Positions 58,240 through 64,000 of a stretch of 64,000 nt of DNA are shown here, in pieces. The notes beneath the pieces were generated by a model. That model had not been told where the DNA came from and made no database searches. It saw only the letters and a list, made by a program, of their open reading frames with translations. Positions within the stretch are counted from its first letter, which is position 1. Each line of letters starts with the position of its first letter. Origin of the DNA: Lagopus muta. Taxonomy: Eukaryota; Chordata; Aves; Galliformes; Phasianidae. The translations under genes and the position numbers were made by a program. The stretch is from the NCBI RefSeq assembly GCF_023343835.1, contig NC_064439.1, forward strand, positions 22,818,933 to 22,882,932, given 5' to 3'.

Positions 58240-61200
58240 GTATGATCCCATCCACTTCAGTTTTCATTTTTCATTTTATATTTAAATAATATATGTTTTG
58301 GTTTGGTTTAGTTTGTTTTTTTTTGGCCCAGAATCTGCTTTGCTGCTGTCCTTTTTGACATCTTTATTTCATCCTGAATATCTCTTGAAATATTTGTATG
58401 AAAGAATTTAATTGCAAAGTAAAGCAGTGCACCAAATCAAAATGAAGATGCTTTACAATTTCTTTCTTGGAACTTCAGAGTTGTCACTCATTGATTTTCA
58501 GTGTCTTCATGGGTTTGCTGCCATTAAGTTTGTTTCAGAATTTTGTGATTTTCGTCTTCAGTATACATCACTAACTTTATATTCTACTGTATTTGTTATA
58601 ACTTTATAATAATGACTTTGTTTTCATTTGTCTCGCTGCTTAAAAGATATGAGCTCTCTGTTATCCCACATTTTGGCTGCTTTTTATACCCTGTTGGTCT
58701 GACCAGATGATTCACAAGACTTGCTGTGGATGATGCTTATTGTTTTCCTTTAATATGGACTTTGCCTTTAACCACAGAGTTAACTAAGTTACTCAGTTGA
58801 TGTCTTATTAAAATCCTGTGTTTCTGTGTAGGTACTTTGTAATATGATGCTTGTGCTGAGGCAGACCAGAAAATCAGTGTTATTCTATGTTTAAAAAATC
58901 TAATAACTATCTCTAAATTGGTACATAATATTCTATTAAACAGTGGTCAATGTATTGATTTCAAAGACTCGAGGTATTCAATTGCAGTGGTGTTGAAAGA
59001 ACTGCCTTGTCTCTGTGGCTCAGATTTCAAAACTCCAGATTCCTGCCAACTAGTGAGCGTCGAATTTCAGACTGCCTTTCTAGCCAAGTTGATTCTGCAG
59101 GTAAAAATAGACGTAGGGTATATTGGCTGGGTTTCTGTTCTGTGACGGTTCAATGTTTTGTGTCTGGTAAGCCTACACTTTGTATTCCTAACAGTGGGAA
59201 AATACATCTCAGTAATTTGCAGGTTTTTTTCATTAATTTCTGTCAGATTTCTGGCAGTTGTATGCCGTCAACCCTTTGTAACATGACAATACTATCTTGC
59301 TGTTTTGCAAACAATCTCATGAAAATTAGGGATTTTGTGCCTGAGAAGACAGTATTGCAGCAACATTAGAACTTGGAACTTTTAAAAAGTTATCTTGTGT
59401 GCTGTAGATAAAACTTATATTTTTAGTCTTCTATTGTTTCTTTGTTTTTTTTCCTTCCAAAATGTTTTAGGTGAGAAGTAGCTACTATACTCAAAACTTT
59501 TTTCTGAATGTTCAGATTCTGACTATTCTGAGAGATTTAAGTTAACTTTCTTTTTCTCAAAAAGCTGTATTCAGTGGAACACCTTCACAGGTCACTGTTG
59601 ATCTGATAAAAAGAAAACATAGGGTCAGCTGAATGTTGAGTAAAAATACTGAGTTTTGATCACTTTCACTCCTGGTTTTGGTCCCAAGCTGTTTGTCAGC
59701 TTCAGTTCCAGGCCTCGCCTTTTGAGAGGAATTAAGGATTTATATTGGCATGCCTCTTTCACTTTGCTACAACCTTCATTGTATGATTTTACTTTTCAAA
59801 TGATAAGACATCAGAGGAGACGCTGTAAGATGTCTTCTACCCTGTGGACATAGATTCTGATACGTGTTCTTGAAAGCAGGAATTTGTGATTTGTTTGTGT
59901 TTGTTGTGTGCATAACATTACATCAAGGAGATTAGGCTTCAGTACTGCACAGAAGTTGAAAGTCATTGAGACCTTGGATGTGGGTATTTCTTCTGAACTG
60001 AACTTGTGTTTGATGCCATAGCAACATACTGATGTCACAAATCAGAATTACATAATAACTACAGGATAAAGCAGCTTTGCTGGATTAAACTAATCCTTCT
60101 CAGTAACTCTTTTATAGCAGTCAACAAGTTTGGTAAAGGTAATTGAAAGATAAAGACAAATATAAATTCAAAATAAAAAAAAAAGCACAGATACAACTCA
60201 TGTGAAGGTCAGATGGAAAATGCAGAGGACAGGCAAAGGGATACACTCATGTTGCGTTCCCTCAGGGGAAAGCTAGCAAAATTCTTTTTGGTCTTAATAT
60301 ATGAAAGCTGCTTCCTAATAAGCACGTGAAAGTGATGAGGGTATTCCTCTATTTTGTGGGTTGTGTGTGGTGGGTTTTTTTTTCTTTTTTTTCTTTTTTC
60401 CCCTTCTTTTCCCAACCAATAAAATGGTTTGCTACCTGGACCTTTTATTGAATACCCCTTATTGAATGAGTGTATGAGATCACATTAACCACTATCCCAA
60501 TGGGTTCTGCAACTATGCGGAAAGAATTTTGGTCTGCTTGCATCATACGAAGATGAATCACCAGCTGACTTATTCAAGTTTCTCTTGTCAAATAGAATCA
60601 TGCTGCCAGCTTGTCACACAGAGCAATGCATCCAAAATAGTGTAAGTCAGTGATATGATCTGTAGATCAGGAAAATATGAGCTGAAAAGCAAGTTTTCTT
60701 TAAGAGAGAGGAGGTATATCGTTGTTTTTTTTTTTGTTTTTTTGGTTGAGGTACCTTACTTCATCCATGATTGCTCAGGGGAACTGTGGTTATTCTTCTG
60801 TTTGTTGAAAATGGTGCGTGTTAAGAATGATACAGAACTGCACTACTGACTTTTGAACCCCCCTGCTGTTCTCATTTTGTTATTCTCCTATTTTGTTATT
60901 CCTTATTATTAAGCTGCTAACAGGTTTATTTAGTAGATTCTGTTAGAGGCTGTTGAGAGGTACATTTGAATTCAAGTGTATTGATAACAAGGTGACTTTG
61001 AATTCCATGATTTCTATATTGACAATAATCAGCTCATAAGCGGTATGTAAAAAGTAGTTGACTTTGTCTTATGGTTGTAAATAACACTTGAAGATTTTTT
61101 TTAATGCTTTTCCTATAGTGATATGACTATAATCCCTGCTGTGGCCTTCTGTATATATATGTAAAAATAACTTTCACATATTGCTTATCTGATGGATGCT

Positions 61201-62020
61201 GGCCCACTGGTGAGCTCATCCTGGAGTTTGGGAAGAGCTTTTCTCTTAATGAAGGTGTTATCTGAGTTCAGAAGGGTGGGATATCAATTGACAGCACGTT
61301 CTGTGTTCTTTCACTCATGAGGAGAGTAGGGAGGCTGTGTTTAAATGAGTACTGAGCAGATTTGGCCCCTGGCTCTTTTGGTAGGGCTGCATCAGCTATC
61401 ACTCACCTGCAGCTTCTAATTAGGTTAGAAGCTTTTTAGATGTTTTTTCGTTGTCTAAATGGTATCTATTAACACTCCTGATCACAAACTTTTCTCAATG
61501 TCTGCTTCCCAAGTCTTTTGGTTGATTGTGACAAGAATGCAGAAGGCATTTGCTTCAACTCTGTACTGGTGAGGCTTTGTTAGCAATGTTTTTCATGTTG
61601 CAGGCAGTGCAGAACAAAAGAGTGGGAGTGTGACACAGGGAAATAGCTAGGCAAGTGATCTGAAACTTCCTGACCTGCCATACAGGTCAGGATGGATGAG
61701 TCTGCAATGGAATGACTCTTCTGTAATACAGGTCAGGCAATTGCTGTGAGCTCCTAGAGCCATGAACTTCCATAGACCAGGAAGGCAAAACACTGTAGGA
61801 AGTTTGTGGACATAAACGCTCTTTTTGAAGAAGCAGTGGCTTCTTCAAATTTGCAAGGTGCCAGACACACAGTTCTTTGTTTCCACGCCCACACCCTGTC
61901 CAAAAACGATCTTTCCCTGTTGTGTATAGGTGGCAATGTATGACTCAGAAGGCAGTCCTCCAGAGAAGTGTGTTCGACAGGTTAAGCTGTCGTTCTGTGA
62001 AAGCGTGGTCCAAAGTACTG

Positions 62021-62022
<2 letters not shown>

Positions 62023-62053
<31 letters not shown>
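62023..62053 (+). repeat. A31 homopolymer run
   Basis: Thirty-one uninterrupted A after AGTACTGGC, then GAAAAAGGG. The length and abruptness resemble the tail of a retroposed RNA on the plus strand, but I could not identify a source gene in the preceding 250 bp or a clear target-site duplication. It may be a simple A-tract. Confidence 0.9.
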
Positions 62054-62055
<2 letters not shown>

Positions 62056-62359
62056 AAAAGGGAATAATAAATCCTATTTGCACATCACCACAAGTGGTGG
62101 GTGTTTTGAGTAGGTAAAGTGTATCCCTGAGCAGAACTTCAGAAAAATGAGTCGCCCTTGTAATAGCATCTTAGCTGGCTGTTTAGAAAGCTCCCACTGC
62201 TGGATGTGTGGATGTGTGTATTAATCTGGGCAGCTGGACTGTAGTGCTTGGGTCCACTGTGCTGATGTGCTACTCTTCCTGATGTCCAGTGTATGTGATT
62301 CAGCTTAGCAGTGAAGTTCTGTGCGTGATAATCATGACGGGGTTCCTTCCATCCCAATT

Positions 62360-62410
62360 ATATGTATGTGTGTATGTGTATATATGTATGTGTGTGTATA
62401 TATATATATT
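62360..62410. repeat. TG/TA microsatellite
   Basis: Mixed (TATG), (TG) and (TA) units ending in TATATATATA and a T run. Likely length-polymorphic. Confidence 0.9.
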
Positions 62411-64000
62411 TTTTTCTATTCAGGTAACTTCTTGGAACTTCTGAATGCACATCAAACTTAAAGAATTTTGTACTGTTGATTTTTTTTTTTTTTTTTTTAA
62501 GTATTTTTAGAAGGCAGATATTTCAATAACAGCAACAACAACAACAAAAATGTTCTGAGGTAAAAAACTGCCTTGAGGGATTTAACTGAGCTTTTCTCTG
62601 TGCCTCTGCACAATGTGCAAATACTCGTTCCACAGTGCAAAATCTGTCCTTCAATGGGGCCCTGAGATTTTGGGTTTCATATGTAGATTGGAAACTTTTT
62701 TGTGTATCTGGTTGAAGGAATAAGGAGAAATGAATATCACCAAACAAACCAGCTGAGGATGTTTGCTTCCTTCAGTGGTGAGAGAAAGGTTTGGCCTTGA
62801 GCCTTCAGTTGTCTGAAATTAGTGGAGCATGATGGACTGGAAGCAGCAATTTATCACAGCCTAATGTCTGCTGGCAAATATTGTAATGGATATGGGAGCT
62901 TAAGCTTATCCTGGGGAGTAGTTTTCTGTACTGTTCCTCTAGAAAGAGTGAATAAGATAAAGAAAAAATCTGTCTATTTAACAGATGTTTTCCTAGTTAG
63001 TGTTTTGGGAAGAAATTAAGGGGAAAAAAAAAGACCTTTCTGAGAAAGGATAAAGTGAATTTTTGGTAACTTTTCTAGCCACGTAAACCTTAACTTTATT
63101 TTCATAATGACAGATGTGGTATTCTGCAATGATGAAAGGGTCACTGGCTAGATTTCATTGAAATGTTTGTATTAATAACAGCCTTCCCAACTGATTGTCA
63201 AATTAAATGGCTCTAAATCCAGAAGAACACGCGTCCCTCATATCTTAATGTATGGGAGGGGCTGTCAGTCACCACTGACCTACCTACGGCATGGATATAC
63301 CCTGTCACCAATGTGACAGGGTGCCCATGCTCTGGAAATCCAAATGGTTTTAAACACTTCTTGGATTTTGTTTTTGCTTCCTTTTCCTTTTAACAAACCG
63401 CCGTTCTGAAACTTGCAGCCACTCGCCCAGGTGATAAATTTGGTGATTCCATTTGCAAGGCATTAGTGAACAAATTAAGCCAACCCTGCTGCCCATCTTA
63501 ATTTCAGTTGTTATAGATAAAACTCAATGTACTGTAAAATGTTAAGGCAGTTTGTAAGGGAGCTGTTGGTACAGCATAAAGCTGCCATCTGTTAGGAAGC
63601 CCAGAAGGAAATAATATTTTATTTTTTAATTTTATTTCCCTGTGAGAAAAACTTCAGAGGAGCAGTGGCTAGTTGTGATGCTTTAGGAAACTCTTTGCTG
63701 CTTGCCCCGTGCCTGCCTCTATTTGTGCAGAAAAGCATCATCTTGCTCTGTGTTTGAAACTGCACTTTTCCTTGTAACATGTATGCATTAATGTTAGTGA
63801 GTGATGTGCAAAATAAGGATGGTTGTGACTGTTCAGTAAATTAATCTCAAATCTGCTGTCTCTAGGTAGTGAAGTCAGCCCTCCAGTTGTTGGTGATGGA
63901 AATACAGGCACCTTGTCCCACTCTAACAGCTCGTATGTTTGGATCTTAATAGGAAACTTCAGTCTGTTGGATCACTTAATCAGGATTAAATTCCCTTGTC

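Larger units (their letters stand above)
58240..64000 (+). other. VPS50 intron 2, running off the window
   Basis: No third coding exon was recognised. The intron contains T-rich tracts (about 60370-60410 and 60726-60742), an A31 run (62023-62053), a TG/TA microsatellite (about 62360-62410), a T19 run (62480-62498), an (AAC)n run (about 62529-62549) and three short perfect inverted repeats (61669-61691, 61824-61849, 63299-63322). No CR1 or other recognised transposon is present. Confidence 0.75.

Noticed and set aside
58240-64000. Search for VPS50 exon 3
   Set aside because: I looked for acceptor-flanked frames resembling the next conserved VPS50 segment (EEFRELREQ-like) and found none. The exon is presumed to lie beyond the window.
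1-64000. tRNA, rRNA, CRISPR arrays, bacterial operons, endogenous retroviral LTRs or genes
   Set aside because: None recognised. The sequence is vertebrate nuclear DNA and no retroviral protein text or paired LTRs were seen by eye; a repeat-library search would be needed to exclude old solo LTRs.

Overview
The window is vertebrate nuclear DNA, AT-rich, with large introns, small exons and no operon-like organisation. The repeats point to a galliform bird, most likely chicken: there are several CR1 LINE 3' ends, all in the same orientation and recognisable by the 'AGAATCAT' tail and 'GGTTGGAAGGGACCT'-type text, plus a Galluhop-like mariner remnant. The gene order SAMD9-family / HEPACAM2 / VPS50 matches the mammalian CDK6-SAMD9-SAMD9L-HEPACAM2-VPS50-CALCR block (established synteny recalled from human chromosome 7). 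The species call is an inference, since no search was possible.

Layout. Positions 1-18.2 kb hold no recognisable protein-coding gene. They contain an old CR1 piece, a mariner remnant (about 2.2-2.6 kb), a short CR1 scrap at 16.4 kb and an isolated CpG-rich island (about 14.7-14.95 kb). Positions 18312-23060 (minus strand) are one uninterrupted 1582-codon exon encoding a SAMD9L/SAMD9-type innate immune effector. About 1.5 kb upstream of its ATG is a textbook interferon-response element (24552-24568) next to a TATA-like box, so the interferon promoter is probably visible. Between that promoter and the coding exon lies a 194-bp pure (GAAGG)n purine tract. Positions 25.9-31.7 kb are repeat-rich: a CR1 3' end, a long decayed hAT transposase relic similar to the GTF2IRD2/FAM200 type (about 26.58-28.19 kb), and an older CR1 copy.

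Positions 35968-54008 (minus) hold HEPACAM2 in nine coding exons, all reconstructed with consensus splice sites and consistent phases. The total is 1383 nt, or 460 aa, against about 462 aa in human as I recall it. The first coding exon carries a single-base insertion relative to the mammalian reading frame. The ancestral ATG (54008) now opens a 15-codon ORF, and an ATG 10 nt downstream (53998) reads in frame into the signal peptide.

Positions 55.9-56.65 kb are a CpG island promoter from which VPS50 (plus strand) starts. Only its first two coding exons (56302-56334 and 58171-58239) lie in the window, and the rest of the window is VPS50 intron 2. HEPACAM2 and VPS50 are arranged head to head, with start codons 2.3 kb apart. 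The three genes act in different processes: antiviral translation control, cell adhesion/mitosis, and endosomal recycling. Nothing suggests a functional cluster beyond conserved synteny. I did not find an undescribed multi-gene system. The most interesting observations are the shifted HEPACAM2 start, the SAMD9L promoter/repeat architecture, the hAT relic and the orphan CpG island.
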